A DNA stretch of 64,000 bases from NCBI RefSeq assembly GCF_002266465.3, contig NZ_CP029427.2, positions 2,854,501 to 2,918,500 of the forward strand, in the 5' to 3' direction. Source of the DNA: Bradyrhizobium symbiodeficiens (GTDB taxonomy: Bacteria > Pseudomonadota > Alphaproteobacteria > Rhizobiales > Xanthobacteraceae). The translations under genes and the position numbers were made by a program. Shown one piece after another: positions 9,309-17,548 of the stretch. The notes beneath the pieces are model-generated. The model had not been told where the DNA came from. It saw only the letters and a list, made by a program, of their open reading frames with translations, and ran no database searches. Numbering within the stretch: the stretch's first letter is position 1; each line of letters starts with the position of its first letter.

Positions 9309-9821
9309 TCAGGGAAACCGGATAATTCGCGAAGTCGATCGAGCCGCGGCTACGCTTTATAGCAGGGTCGTTACGGGCTAGACACCGGCGGCGTTCGAAC
9401 TGCATTAACGCGCTCAAGCACGTTCGTATCGTTACCAAATTCTTAAATCCCGGAGCCTTTTGGACCTGGTCCCAGGATGAGATCGTGCAGAAGCGGCCTG
9501 ATGTTGGACGAGGCTCGGGGCTGCTGAAGTTCACTCGCTCCAACGAAACCGACAGCCGGCAGAGACATCCGTCGTTCGCGGCGGCAAGAGCCGATGCCCT
9601 CGACCGGGCGCGGGCCTCTTGGCAGGTCTGCTCGCAGCTTTCGACGGCGCACGTCCGGTCTGGAAGGCGGGCGTCCGGCGTTCCCTGCGGTCTCCGCCGC
9701 ATCGAGACAGCGGGCGCAGTTCGGCTGCATAGTTTTGCTGCATCACGATAAGAATCGCGGCAGTTTCCGCTGCAATAACGCGCTTGACTTCGTAACTGAT
9801 CTCAACGACCGTATCATGCAG
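9309..9821. other. Non-coding region upstream of the amide operon
   Basis: About 510 bp without a supported gene. It must contain the promoter of the amide operon and that of the divergent acyltransferase. TTGACT at 9784-9789 could be a -35 element, but no -10 at a normal distance is convincing. Two stretches resembling sigma-54 promoters have their GG and GC elements one base too far apart. Confidence 0.4.
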
Positions 9822-9848
9822 GCGTTGGGCAGTTCGGCCCGTCAACGC
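9822..9848 (+). promoter_or_regulatory. Leader hairpin 1 with six-base loop (possible ANTAR target)
   Basis: GCGTTG (9822-9827) pairs with CAACGC (9843-9848), and GGC (9828-9830) with GCC (9837-9839). This leaves a six-base loop AGTTCG (9831-9836) and a three-base bulge. ANTAR proteins bind paired hexaloop hairpins whose loops have A at position 1 and G at position 4. Here A1 is present but position 4 is T, so the match is partial. Confidence 0.5.
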
Positions 9849-9882
9849 AGCGAGCTTCAATCATTTCCAACATCACGCTGAT

Positions 9883-9910
9883 GGCGTGCTCGGTTGGCGG
9901 CGAGGGCGCC
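9883..9910 (+). promoter_or_regulatory. Leader antiterminator hairpin
   Basis: The ten bases GGCGTGCTCG (9883-9892) pair with CGAGGGCGCC (9901-9910) apart from one G-G mismatch and one G-U pair, with an eight-base loop. The 3' strand of this stem uses the bases that form the 5' strand of the downstream terminator (9905-9911), so the two cannot coexist. An earlier small hairpin, CACGC (9874-9878) with GCGTG (9884-9888), competes with it in turn. Confidence 0.65.
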
Positions 9911-9945
9911 CTCGGCTTAACAGCCGGTGGGCGCCTTTTTATTTT
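9905..9945 (+). terminator. Intrinsic terminator in the amide operon leader
   Basis: GGCGCCC (9905-9911) pairs with GGGCGCC (9929-9935), and the inner CGGCT pairs with AGCCG around a TAAC loop. The stem is followed directly by TTTTTATTTT (9936-9945). It ends 10 bases before the start codon of the first gene, so it would stop transcription unless an antiterminator acts. An ANTAR-type antiterminator is encoded by the second gene. Confidence 0.85.
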
Positions 9946-9955
9946 GGAACGAGTG

Positions 9956-11116
9956 ATGGCGCGGACGAACTATCGGATCGGCGTGATGCTATCGACGACG
10001 GGGTCCTACAGCGTCGTTGCGCGCTCGATGTTGAACGGTGCGCTGCTCGCCTTTCGCGAGATCAATGCAGGGCGTGACGACATTGCGCTGGAGCCGGTCG
10101 TGGTCAACCCGTCCGGCGACCTTGCGAGCTATCGTTCGCTCAGCCTCGAGCTGCTCGGTTCCGGTGTTCGGCATGTGGTCGGCTGCTACACCTCGTCGAG
10201 CCGCAAGGAGGTGATCCCCTGCTTCGAGAAGTTCGACGGACTGTTGTGGTATCCGTCTCACTACGAGGGATTCGAGAGCTCCGACAACGTGATCTATACC
10301 GGCGCCGCGCCGAACCAGCACGTGCTGCCGCTCGTCGATTATTTGGCATCGCGCGTCGGCTCGCGCGCCTTCTGCGTCGGCTCCAATTACATCTGGGCGT
10401 GGGAAAACAATCGCATCTTCCGGGAGGCGCTCGCAGCGCGCGGCGGTACCGTGCTTGCCGAGCGCTATCTGTCGGTCGGGGACACCGAGGTCGACCAGGT
10501 GATTGCGGCGATCATCGATCAGCGTCCGGACTTCGTCTTCAACAACCTGATCGGCACCAGCGCTTATGCCTTCTTCCGTGCGTTTCGCGCCGCCTGCCGT
10601 GCGCGCGGCATCGACCAGGCGGCTGAAATCCCGGTCGCGAGCTGCACGCTGTCGGAGCCGGAATTGCCGGAAATCGGCCCGGATGCCGTCGATGGACATC
10701 TGTCATCGAGTGTCTATTTCTCCTCGCTCAATTCGGCGGAGAACGGCGCCTTCATTCGTGCCTACACCACGTCTTTTCCGGATGGACCGGTCTCGTCGGC
10801 TGACGCCGAAGCGTCCTACATCGCCGTCAAGCTGCTCGGCGCGGCCCTCTCGCAAGCCGGCACCGACGACGCCCGCACGGTACGTGCCGCCGTGGCCGAT
10901 CAGCGGCTGTGCGCTCCGCAAGGCGAGGTCCGCATCGACCGCCAGACCTTCCACGCCTGGCTGACGCCCCGGATCGGCCGGTCGACCGTCAGCGGGCAAT
11001 TCGAAGTGTTGCTGGAATCGCGCGAGCCGATCGCGCCAGATCCCTATCTCGTTCAGTCGTCGCCGCGCTTCGCCGGCGCAATGCGCTCTCCGCTTTTGAA
11101 GGTGGTGCAATCATGA
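9956..11116 (+). CDS. AmiC-like cytoplasmic amide sensor (periplasmic-binding-protein fold)
   Basis: A 386-residue protein of the Leu/Ile/Val-binding fold. It opens with YRIGVMLSTTGSYSVVARSM and contains VGCYTSSSRKEVIPCFEKFD and LLWYPSHYEGFESSDNVIYT, the latter close to the AmiC/FmdD/UrtA group. No signal peptide is present, so it is cytoplasmic, as is AmiC of Pseudomonas, which binds amides and releases the antiterminator AmiR. The start at 9956 has GGAACGAG just before it and follows the leader terminator. It overlaps the next gene by ATGA, as expected for a sensor and its partner made in equal amounts. Confidence 0.82.
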   Translation: MARTNYRIGVMLSTTGSYSVVARSMLNGALLAFREINAGRDDIALEPVVVNPSGDLASYRSLSLELLGSGVRHVVGCYTSSSRKEVIPCFEKFDGLLWYPSHYEGFESSDNVIYTGAAPNQHVLPLVDYLASRVGSRAFCVGSNYIWAWENNRIFREALAARGGTVLAERYLSVGDTEVDQVIAAIIDQRPDFVFNNLIGTSAYAFFRAFRAACRARGIDQAAEIPVASCTLSEPELPEIGPDAVDGHLSSSVYFSSLNSAENGAFIRAYTTSFPDGPVSSADAEASYIAVKLLGAALSQAGTDDARTVRAAVADQRLCAPQGEVRIDRQTFHAWLTPRIGRSTVSGQFEVLLESREPIAPDPYLVQSSPRFAGAMRSPLLKVVQS

Positions 11117-11778
11117 GCTCTCGACTGCTACAGAACTTCAAGGGCGGCCGTGCCATCGTCGTGACCCGGCGGGGCGGATGGGAGAGCGCGCTGGAAACGA
11201 CGCTAGCCAAGCTCGGCGTCTCCACCGAATATCCGGAGATCATCGACGGCCGTGCGCAGATTGACGTCGCCGGCCTTCAGGCCGAGCGGGACATCCTGTT
11301 CATCGACGGCGATCTCGAAGGCGCGGTCGCAATCGAGGTCGATCCCGGCTCGCGCTTGCCGCCGGTGCCGGTGATCGGCCTCGTCGGCGTCGAGGCGCCG
11401 AGCCGGCTCAAGGCGCTCGTCAACCTCGGCGCGACCTCGTTCCTGCGTAAGCCGGTGCATGGCGGCGCCGTCTATACGTCCCTGTTCATGGGCATCAACC
11501 AGTTCCTGCTGCGCGCCGAGATGTATGAACGCCTGCAAGACCTCGAGGAACGCCGCCGCGGTCGGCGCGCGGTGATCCGGGCGGTCATCCTGCTGATGCG
11601 GCAAGACGGCCTCGACGAGGAGGGAGCCTATTCCCAGCTCCGTCGCGACAGCATGCGCGCGCGGCAGAACATGGAACTCTATTGCGAGGAGTTTATGAGC
11701 AAGCGGGCGAAGCCGCCCGATACGTCCGGCCGCACAACCGGCATCACGCTGCAAGGCGGCAACAAGCAGGCCATCTAG
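11113..11778 (+). CDS. AmiR/NasT-type ANTAR antiterminator
   Basis: A 221-residue protein with an N-terminal pseudo-receiver domain (LFIDGDLEGA near residue 57, KPVHGGAVYTSLFMG near 117). A coiled coil (EMYERLQDLEERRRGRRAV) follows, then a C-terminal ANTAR RNA-binding helix bundle (LLMRQDGLDEEGAYSQLRRD, then ARQNM). ANTAR proteins bind leader RNA and prevent termination. The leader terminator before the first gene of this operon is the obvious target. ATGA overlap with the AmiC-like gene suggests a sensor-antiterminator complex that is relieved by amide. Confidence 0.88.
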   Translation: MSSRLLQNFKGGRAIVVTRRGGWESALETTLAKLGVSTEYPEIIDGRAQIDVAGLQAERDILFIDGDLEGAVAIEVDPGSRLPPVPVIGLVGVEAPSRLKALVNLGATSFLRKPVHGGAVYTSLFMGINQFLLRAEMYERLQDLEERRRGRRAVIRAVILLMRQDGLDEEGAYSQLRRDSMRARQNMELYCEEFMSKRAKPPDTSGRTTGITLQGGNKQAI

Positions 11779-11788
11779 GAGAAGCAAA

Positions 11789-13030
11789 ATGAGCAAGTCT
11801 GTATTGCGGGGGCTGCGTGCCGCAGCCCTCACGGGGACGCTTGTCCTCGGATCATCTCTGGCACACGCGGCGGAAAATCCGATCAAGCTCGGCGTGCTTG
11901 AAGATCAGTCCGGCGATTTTGCCGCCGCGACGATCGGCAAGGTCCACGCCATCCAGCTCGCCACCGAGGAGATCAACAAGGCCGGCGGCATCATGGGGCG
12001 GCCGATCGAGCTCGTCGCTTACGACACGCAATCCGACAACACGCGCTACCAGGAGTTCATGCGGCGCGTCCTCCAGCGCGACAAGGTCGACGTCGTGTTC
12101 GCGGGCTTCTCCTCGGCCTCGCGCGAGGCGTACCGTCCGATCGTCGACCAGTTCAACGGCTTCGCTTTCTACAATAACCAGTACGAAGGCGGTGTCTGCG
12201 ACGGCCACATGATCGTGACAGGGGCGGTGCCCGAGCAGCAGTTCTCCACGCTCATCCCCTACATGATGGAGAAGTACGGCAAGAACGTCTACACGCTCGC
12301 AGCCGATTATAATTTCGGTCAGATCTCGGCGGAATGGGTGCGCAAGATCGTCAAGGAGAACGGCGGCAAAATGGCCGGCGAGGAGTTCATCCCGCTCGGC
12401 GTGTCGCAATTCTCCCAGAGCATCCAGAACATCCAGAAGGCCAAGCCCGACTTCGTTGTCACCCTGCTGGTCGGCACCGCGCAGGCCTCCTATTACGAGC
12501 AGGCGGCCTCCGCCAACGTCAACCTGCCCATGGCCTCGTCGGTCAACGTCGGCCAGGGCTACGAGCACAAGCGCTTCAAGCCGCCGAGCCTGAAGGACAT
12601 GTACGTCACCACCAACTACATCGAGGAGATCGACTCGCCGAAGAGCAAGGAGTTCTACGCCAAGTTCAAGGCGAAGTTCCCGAGCGAGCCCTATGTCAAC
12701 CAGGAGGCGGAGAACTCCTATCTCGCCGTCTATCTCTACAAGCAGATGGTGGAGCGTGCGAAGTCGACCAAGCGCGAGGACATCCGCAAGGTGATCGCGC
12801 TCGGCGACGTCTGCATGGATGCGCCGGAGGGCAAGGTCTGCGTCGACCCGAAGAGCCAGCACATGTCGCATACGATCTATCTCGCCAAGGTCGGCGCCGA
12901 TCACTCGATCTCCTTCCCGAAGGTCTGGGAGGACATCAAGCCGTACTGGCTGGGTGACGCGGGCTGCGATCTCACCAAGAAGGATCCGATGGCCCAGTAC
13001 ACGCCGTCGAATCCGCCGCCGAAACCCTGA
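11789..13030 (+). CDS. Urea/short-chain amide ABC transporter, binding protein
   Basis: A 413-residue exported binding protein of the UrtA/FmdD group. It has a signal peptide (GLRAAALTGTLVLGSSLAHA) and then IKLGVLEDQSGDFAAATIGK. The motif NNQYEGGVCDGHMIVTGAVP is typical of urea and amide binders. It delivers substrate in the periplasm to the permeases encoded downstream. AGGAG stands before the ATG at 11789. A strong hairpin follows its stop, which fits the higher expression usually needed for the binding protein. Confidence 0.88.
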   Translation: MSKSVLRGLRAAALTGTLVLGSSLAHAAENPIKLGVLEDQSGDFAAATIGKVHAIQLATEEINKAGGIMGRPIELVAYDTQSDNTRYQEFMRRVLQRDKVDVVFAGFSSASREAYRPIVDQFNGFAFYNNQYEGGVCDGHMIVTGAVPEQQFSTLIPYMMEKYGKNVYTLAADYNFGQISAEWVRKIVKENGGKMAGEEFIPLGVSQFSQSIQNIQKAKPDFVVTLLVGTAQASYYEQAASANVNLPMASSVNVGQGYEHKRFKPPSLKDMYVTTNYIEEIDSPKSKEFYAKFKAKFPSEPYVNQEAENSYLAVYLYKQMVERAKSTKREDIRKVIALGDVCMDAPEGKVCVDPKSQHMSHTIYLAKVGADHSISFPKVWEDIKPYWLGDAGCDLTKKDPMAQYTPSNPPPKP

Positions 13031-13038
13031 CCGGCGGC

Positions 13039-13075
13039 TGATCGTCCCGGCCTGAGTTGCAGGTCGGGACGATCA
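13039..13075 (+). other. Strong hairpin after the binding-protein gene
   Basis: TGATCGTCCCG (13039-13049) and CGGGACGATCA (13065-13075) are exact reverse complements, extended inward by three more pairs. No T-run follows, so it is more likely an mRNA-stabilising or attenuating element than a full terminator. It separates the binding-protein gene from the permease genes. Confidence 0.6.
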
Positions 13076-13124
13076 CGATTGGCTGCGACGGCAACATCGC
13101 GTATCTCTCTATCCTGGTTGGTTC

Positions 13125-13997
13125 ATGGACATCGCGACCCTCGTATTCTCGGCACTTTATCAGTTTGGCGACGCCTTCGCGTTCCTGGTGCTCTCAGCCT
13201 GCGGGCTCGCGGTGATCTTCGGCATGATGGGCGTGATCAACCTCGCCCATGGCGAGTTCATCATGTGCGGCGCCTATGTGACGGCCGCCACCGTGCATGC
13301 CGGCTTGCCGTTGCCGTTGGGGATCCTGGCTGGAACGATCGTGTCCGCGCTGGTCGGCGTGCTGGTCGAGCTCGTGGTCATCCGCCATCTCTACGACCGG
13401 CCGCTTGACACGATCGTTGCAACCTGGGGCCTCAGCCTGATCGCGACGCAGGGCACGTTGATCATGGTCGGCTCGACCATGGCCGGGGTCGGCACGCCGT
13501 TCGGCAGTTTCCAGGTCGGCGCGTACTCCTATTCGATCTATCGCATCGTGCTGTTCTGCGCTGCGCTTGGTGTGCTGGCAGGGCTGTATGCCCTCTTCAA
13601 CTGGACGCGCTTCGGCGTGCTCGCGCGGGCCACGATCCAGGTGCCACATATGGCGGCGGCGCTCGGCGTCGATACGCGGCTCGTCTACAGCCTCACCTTT
13701 GCCTGCGGGGCAGGGCTCGCCGGCCTTGCCGGCGGCCTCTACGCGCCGACCATGACGCTGGTGCCGACCATGGGCGCGACCTTCATCATGGAGGCTTTCG
13801 TCACCGTCGTGATCGGCGGGGCCGACGTCTTCCTCGGGACGGCGCCCGCGGGCGCCGTGCTTGCGGTGGTGAAGTCGGTCATGACGTCGTGGCAGGGACA
13901 ATTATTCGGCCAGATCGGGCTTCTGGTCGCCGTCATCATTGTCGTCCGGGTGCTGCCAAAGGGCATCTCCGGCTTCGTGCTGCGCGAACGCACCTGA
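13125..13997 (+). CDS. ABC transporter permease, LivH/UrtB type
   Basis: A 290-residue polytopic inner-membrane permease of the branched-chain amino acid/urea class. The stretch VIFGMMGVINLAHGEFIMCG near residue 26 is the LivH signature, and AAALGVDTRLVYSLTFACG near 182 is the loop that contacts the ATPase. It pairs with the next gene to form the channel. Confidence 0.9.
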   Translation: MDIATLVFSALYQFGDAFAFLVLSACGLAVIFGMMGVINLAHGEFIMCGAYVTAATVHAGLPLPLGILAGTIVSALVGVLVELVVIRHLYDRPLDTIVATWGLSLIATQGTLIMVGSTMAGVGTPFGSFQVGAYSYSIYRIVLFCAALGVLAGLYALFNWTRFGVLARATIQVPHMAAALGVDTRLVYSLTFACGAGLAGLAGGLYAPTMTLVPTMGATFIMEAFVTVVIGGADVFLGTAPAGAVLAVVKSVMTSWQGQLFGQIGLLVAVIIVVRVLPKGISGFVLRERT

Positions 13998-14012
13998 CGG
14001 AGTGATGGTCTC

Positions 14013-15077
14013 GTGACTGCTCTCGTTTCCCTTTTTCGCCGTCTCGAAGGCCCGCAAACCGTGGGTCGCGGTCGGGCCTTCTGGAGCCTGTTTGCCATCG
14101 TGCTTGCGATCGCGCTTGCCTATCCGCTATTCAGCGATGGCTACACGGTCGGCAACACCGTCTACTTCTTCGTCTGGGTGTTCATCGCACTCAGCCTGTG
14201 CCTGATCTGGGGCTATGGCGGCTCGCTGTCCTTCGGGCAGACCGCGTTCTTTGGGATCGCCGGTTATGGCTACGGCGTCCTCACTCTCAATTTTGGCTCG
14301 GCCTATGGTTTCACGCTGGTCGCGTTTGTCGCTGCGATCGCGATCGCGGCGCTGTTCGCGGTCCTGCTCGGCTATTTCATGTTCTTCGGCCGCATCGCCG
14401 GCGTCTTCCTCGGCATCGTCACGCTCGCCGTGACGCTGATGCTGGAGCGCTTCATGGCGCAGACCGCGGGGCCGGAATGGCACATCGGCAGCGCGCGACT
14501 GAACGGCTTCAACGGCATGAGCGCGATGCCGCCTTTGACCATCCCCTGGCCGGGCGAGCCGATCGTGCTGTTTGCCGACATCGGCCTCTATTACTTCGTG
14601 CTCGGTCTTCTCATCTTCGTCTATCTGGGCCTGCGCATTCTGATGAACTCGTCGTTCGGCAACGTCATCGTCGCGATCCGCGAGAATCCTGAACGCGCGG
14701 AGATGCTGGGCTACGACATCCGCAAGTACCAGCTCATCACCTTCGTCATCGGCGCAGCGCTCGCGGGGATATCGGGAGTGCTCTACACGGCGTGGGGTCA
14801 ATACATCACGCCGTCGAGCATGGGCATGACGGCGGCGGCGCTGCCGCTGATCTGGGTCGCGGTCGGTGGCCGCAGCGACCTGACCTCGACCGTGGTCGGC
14901 ACGCTGGTGGTGCTCGCTGCGTTCCAGGCGCTGACGATCTATGGCAGCCAGTATGCGCTGGTGTTCATGGGCGTGCTGCTGGTGCTCACGGTGCTGATCG
15001 CCCCGAACGGCCTCGTGCTCGGTGCGATGAATTGGCTCGGCAAGCTCGCCGCCCGCCTGACGCAGAGGGCCGGCTGA
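14013..15077 (+). CDS. ABC transporter permease, LivM/UrtC type
   Basis: A 354-residue polytopic permease with the LivM hallmarks LIWGYGGSLSFGQTAFFGIA near residue 65 and IRENPERAEMLGYDIRKYQL near 221, the cytoplasmic loop that couples to the ATPase. The start is GTG at 14013. Its stop overlaps the ATPase start by one base (TGATG), indicating coupling. Confidence 0.9.
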   Translation: MTALVSLFRRLEGPQTVGRGRAFWSLFAIVLAIALAYPLFSDGYTVGNTVYFFVWVFIALSLCLIWGYGGSLSFGQTAFFGIAGYGYGVLTLNFGSAYGFTLVAFVAAIAIAALFAVLLGYFMFFGRIAGVFLGIVTLAVTLMLERFMAQTAGPEWHIGSARLNGFNGMSAMPPLTIPWPGEPIVLFADIGLYYFVLGLLIFVYLGLRILMNSSFGNVIVAIRENPERAEMLGYDIRKYQLITFVIGAALAGISGVLYTAWGQYITPSSMGMTAAALPLIWVAVGGRSDLTSTVVGTLVVLAAFQALTIYGSQYALVFMGVLLVLTVLIAPNGLVLGAMNWLGKLAARLTQRAG

Positions 15078-15793
15078 TGTCGCTGCTCGAACTGCGCAAG
15101 CTGAACAAGCATTTCGGCGGGTTGCACGTCACCAACGCCGTCGACCTCACGCTCCAGCCCGGCGAAATCCATTGCCTGATCGGTCCGAACGGCGCCGGCA
15201 AGAGCACGCTGTTCCGCCTGATCTTGGGTGAGCATCATCCCGGCAGCGGCGAAATTCTCTTCGCGGGGGAGAACATCACCTCCCTGAAATCCTTTGCGCG
15301 AATTCATCGCGGCCTTTCCGTCAAATTCCAGGTGCCCGGCGTATTCAAGGGTCTGTCTGTCCGCCAGAACCTCGAGATCGCACTTCAGAGCCGTCATCGC
15401 GGCGCCGAGCTCGAAGCGGAGATCGACCGGCTGCTCGCCTTCCTCGGGCTCCAGTCCGAGCAGGCCCAGGTTGCGGGCAATCTCAGCCATGGCCAGAAGC
15501 AATGGCTCGAGATCGGCATGGCGATCAGCCTGAAGCCGCGCCTGCTGCTGCTGGACGAGCCGACGGCCGGCATGTCGCCGGAGGAGACCCATCTGACCGG
15601 AGAGATGGTCCAGCGGCTCAATGCGGACGGCATGACGGTGCTCGCGATCGAGCATGACATGACCTTCGTCCGCCAGGTCGCACAGCGCGTGACCGTGTTG
15701 CATCTCGGCCAGGTCTTCGCGCAGGGCTCGATCGACGAGATCGTGGCGGATGAGCGTGTGGCGGCGATTTATCTGGGGCAGGCCCATGCTTGA
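15077..15793 (+). CDS. ABC transporter ATPase, LivG/UrtD type
   Basis: A 238-residue ATPase with Walker A GPNGAGKST, signature LSHGQKQWLEIGMA, Walker B LLLLDEPTAGMSPEE and the switch histidine in AIEHDM. LSHGQKQWLEI rather than LSGGQ is characteristic of the UrtD branch, supporting a urea/amide importer over an amino acid importer. It overlaps the second ATPase gene by 8 bp. Confidence 0.9.
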   Translation: MSLLELRKLNKHFGGLHVTNAVDLTLQPGEIHCLIGPNGAGKSTLFRLILGEHHPGSGEILFAGENITSLKSFARIHRGLSVKFQVPGVFKGLSVRQNLEIALQSRHRGAELEAEIDRLLAFLGLQSEQAQVAGNLSHGQKQWLEIGMAISLKPRLLLLDEPTAGMSPEETHLTGEMVQRLNADGMTVLAIEHDMTFVRQVAQRVTVLHLGQVFAQGSIDEIVADERVAAIYLGQAHA

Positions 15794-16514
15794 TGTGCCA
15801 CGCAGGGAAGTGATCCTCTCGACGCTGGCTCTGCGCGCCGGCTATGGCGGCAAGCCCGTGCTCCAAGGCCTCGAGATCGAAGTGCGGGAAGGCGAGATCG
15901 TCGCCGTCATCGGACGAAACGGCGTCGGCAAATCCACGCTGATGAAGAGCCTGATCGGGCTCGTGCCGGCGATGAGCGGCTCGATCGTCTATCGCGGCGA
16001 AGCGGTGGATTCCCTGCCGGCGCACAAGCGGGCCCGCCTCGGCATGGGCTATGTGCCGCAGGGACGCGACGTGTTTCCACGGCTGACCGTCGGCGAGAAC
16101 GTCGCGGTCGGCGCCGCAATCAAGGGCGGCGGCATTCCCGAAGCGGGCCGACGCAGGATCGTCGAGGCGTTTCCGATCCTCGCCGAACGCTGGCACCAGC
16201 GCGCCGGCACCCTGTCGGGCGGCCAGCAGCAGCAACTCGCGATCGGACGAGTCTTGATCGCGAACCCCAATCTCATCCTGCTCGATGAGCCGTCGGAAGG
16301 TATCCAGCCCAACATCGTCCAGGATATCGCGCGCAACATGGTCGACCTCAACCGCAGCACGGGTGTGACCATCATTCTGGTCGAGCAGAATCTCGACATG
16401 ATCCGCGCCATGGCGCAGCGTTGCTACGTCATGGACAAGGGCCGCATCGTCGCAAATCTCGATCGCGCAGCGCTCGACGACGAAGTGGAGATGCGGCGCC
16501 ATCTCGCCGTTTGA
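15786..16514 (+). CDS. ABC transporter ATPase, LivF/UrtE type
   Basis: A 242-residue ATPase with Walker A GRNGVGKST, signature LSGGQQQQLAIGR, Walker B LILLDEPSEGIQPN and the switch region LVEQNLD. GIQPNIVQDI is the usual UrtE form. It would form a heterodimer with the preceding ATPase. The start is the ATG at 15786, inside the end of the previous gene. Confidence 0.9.
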   Translation: MLDVPRREVILSTLALRAGYGGKPVLQGLEIEVREGEIVAVIGRNGVGKSTLMKSLIGLVPAMSGSIVYRGEAVDSLPAHKRARLGMGYVPQGRDVFPRLTVGENVAVGAAIKGGGIPEAGRRRIVEAFPILAERWHQRAGTLSGGQQQQLAIGRVLIANPNLILLDEPSEGIQPNIVQDIARNMVDLNRSTGVTIILVEQNLDMIRAMAQRCYVMDKGRIVANLDRAALDDEVEMRRHLAV

Positions 16515-16545
16515 AAGCTGGCCCACGACAGAAGGAGAAAAGAAG

Positions 16546-17535
16546 ATGTCCTGGCACAAAGATTCGATCATGGCTCGCAAGGGCGTGGCCAAGGGAGAGC
16601 GCGGCACCTCGTATACGATCACCGAAAGCGAGCAGGGCAAGTATCACTATGTCTACGGCCCCTATGTGAACCCGGTGCTGACCGTGGATCCGGGAGCGGT
16701 CGTCGCCGCCGAGACCCACGACGCGTTCGAGGGCGCCATCAAGCACGAAACCGACAGCCCGTCGAAGATTCTCAACTTTCCGTTCCTCAATCCGCAGAAT
16801 GGCCCGATCCATGTCAACGGCGCCGAGAAGGGCGACACGCTCGCGGTCTATATCGAGAGCATCGTACCGCGCGGGCCGCAGCCCTGCGGCACCACCGTGG
16901 TCATGCCGGACTTCGGCGGCCTCGTCAGCACGGGGCAGACCGCGCTGCTCAACCCGGCGCTGCCCGAACGGGTCAAGAAGCTGGTGATCGACGCCAAGAC
17001 CGGCACCAAATGGAACGACAAGATCACGCTGCCCTATGAGCCGTTCATCGGCACGATCGGAACGTCGCCGGAGATCGAGGCGATCTCCTCGCTCGTCCCT
17101 GATTATTACGGAGGCAACATGGACCTGCCGGACGTCGGCGTCGGTGCCATCGTCTATCTGCCGGTCAACACCAAGGGCGCGCTGCTCTATCTCGGCGATT
17201 GCCATGCCGCGCAGGGGGACGGCGAGCTCTGCGGCGTTGCGATCGAGCATCCAACCGTGACCACGGTCCAGGTCGATCTCATCAAAGGCTGGACGATCGC
17301 CTGGCCACGGCTCGAGACCAAGGACTTCATCATGACCATCGGCTCGGCCCGGCCGATGGAGGATGCCGCGCGCATCGCCTATCGCGAGTTGTGCCGCTGG
17401 ATGGCGGCGGACTACGGCTTTGACGAGATCGACGCCTACATGCTGCTGACCCAGGCCGGACGCATGCGAGTCGGCAATATGGTGGACCCGAAATATACGC
17501 TCGGCGCCTCCATCAAGAAGTCCTATCTCGTTTGA
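16546..17535 (+). CDS. fmdA: Formamidase / acetamidase
   Basis: A 329-residue FmdA/AmdA family amidase that hydrolyses formamide or similar short-chain amides to ammonia and the acid in the cytoplasm. Family features are YHYVYGPYVNPVLTVDPGA near residue 33, ETHDAFEG near 57, GPIHVNGAEKGDTLAVYIE near 86 and LYLGDCHAAQGDGELCG near 217. GAAGGAG before the ATG at 16546 is a strong ribosome binding site. It follows the importer genes by 31 bp, giving import and hydrolysis in one operon. Confidence 0.9.
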   Translation: MSWHKDSIMARKGVAKGERGTSYTITESEQGKYHYVYGPYVNPVLTVDPGAVVAAETHDAFEGAIKHETDSPSKILNFPFLNPQNGPIHVNGAEKGDTLAVYIESIVPRGPQPCGTTVVMPDFGGLVSTGQTALLNPALPERVKKLVIDAKTGTKWNDKITLPYEPFIGTIGTSPEIEAISSLVPDYYGGNMDLPDVGVGAIVYLPVNTKGALLYLGDCHAAQGDGELCGVAIEHPTVTTVQVDLIKGWTIAWPRLETKDFIMTIGSARPMEDAARIAYRELCRWMAADYGFDEIDAYMLLTQAGRMRVGNMVDPKYTLGASIKKSYLV

Positions 17536-17548
17536 GGTCAGCCGGATC

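Noticed and set aside
9617..9790. Possible sigma-54 promoters before the amide operon
   Set aside because: Two stretches, TGGCAGGTCTGCTCGC (from 9620) and CGGCAGTTTCCGCTGC (near 9758), have GG and GC elements one base too far apart for the strict -24/-12 spacing.
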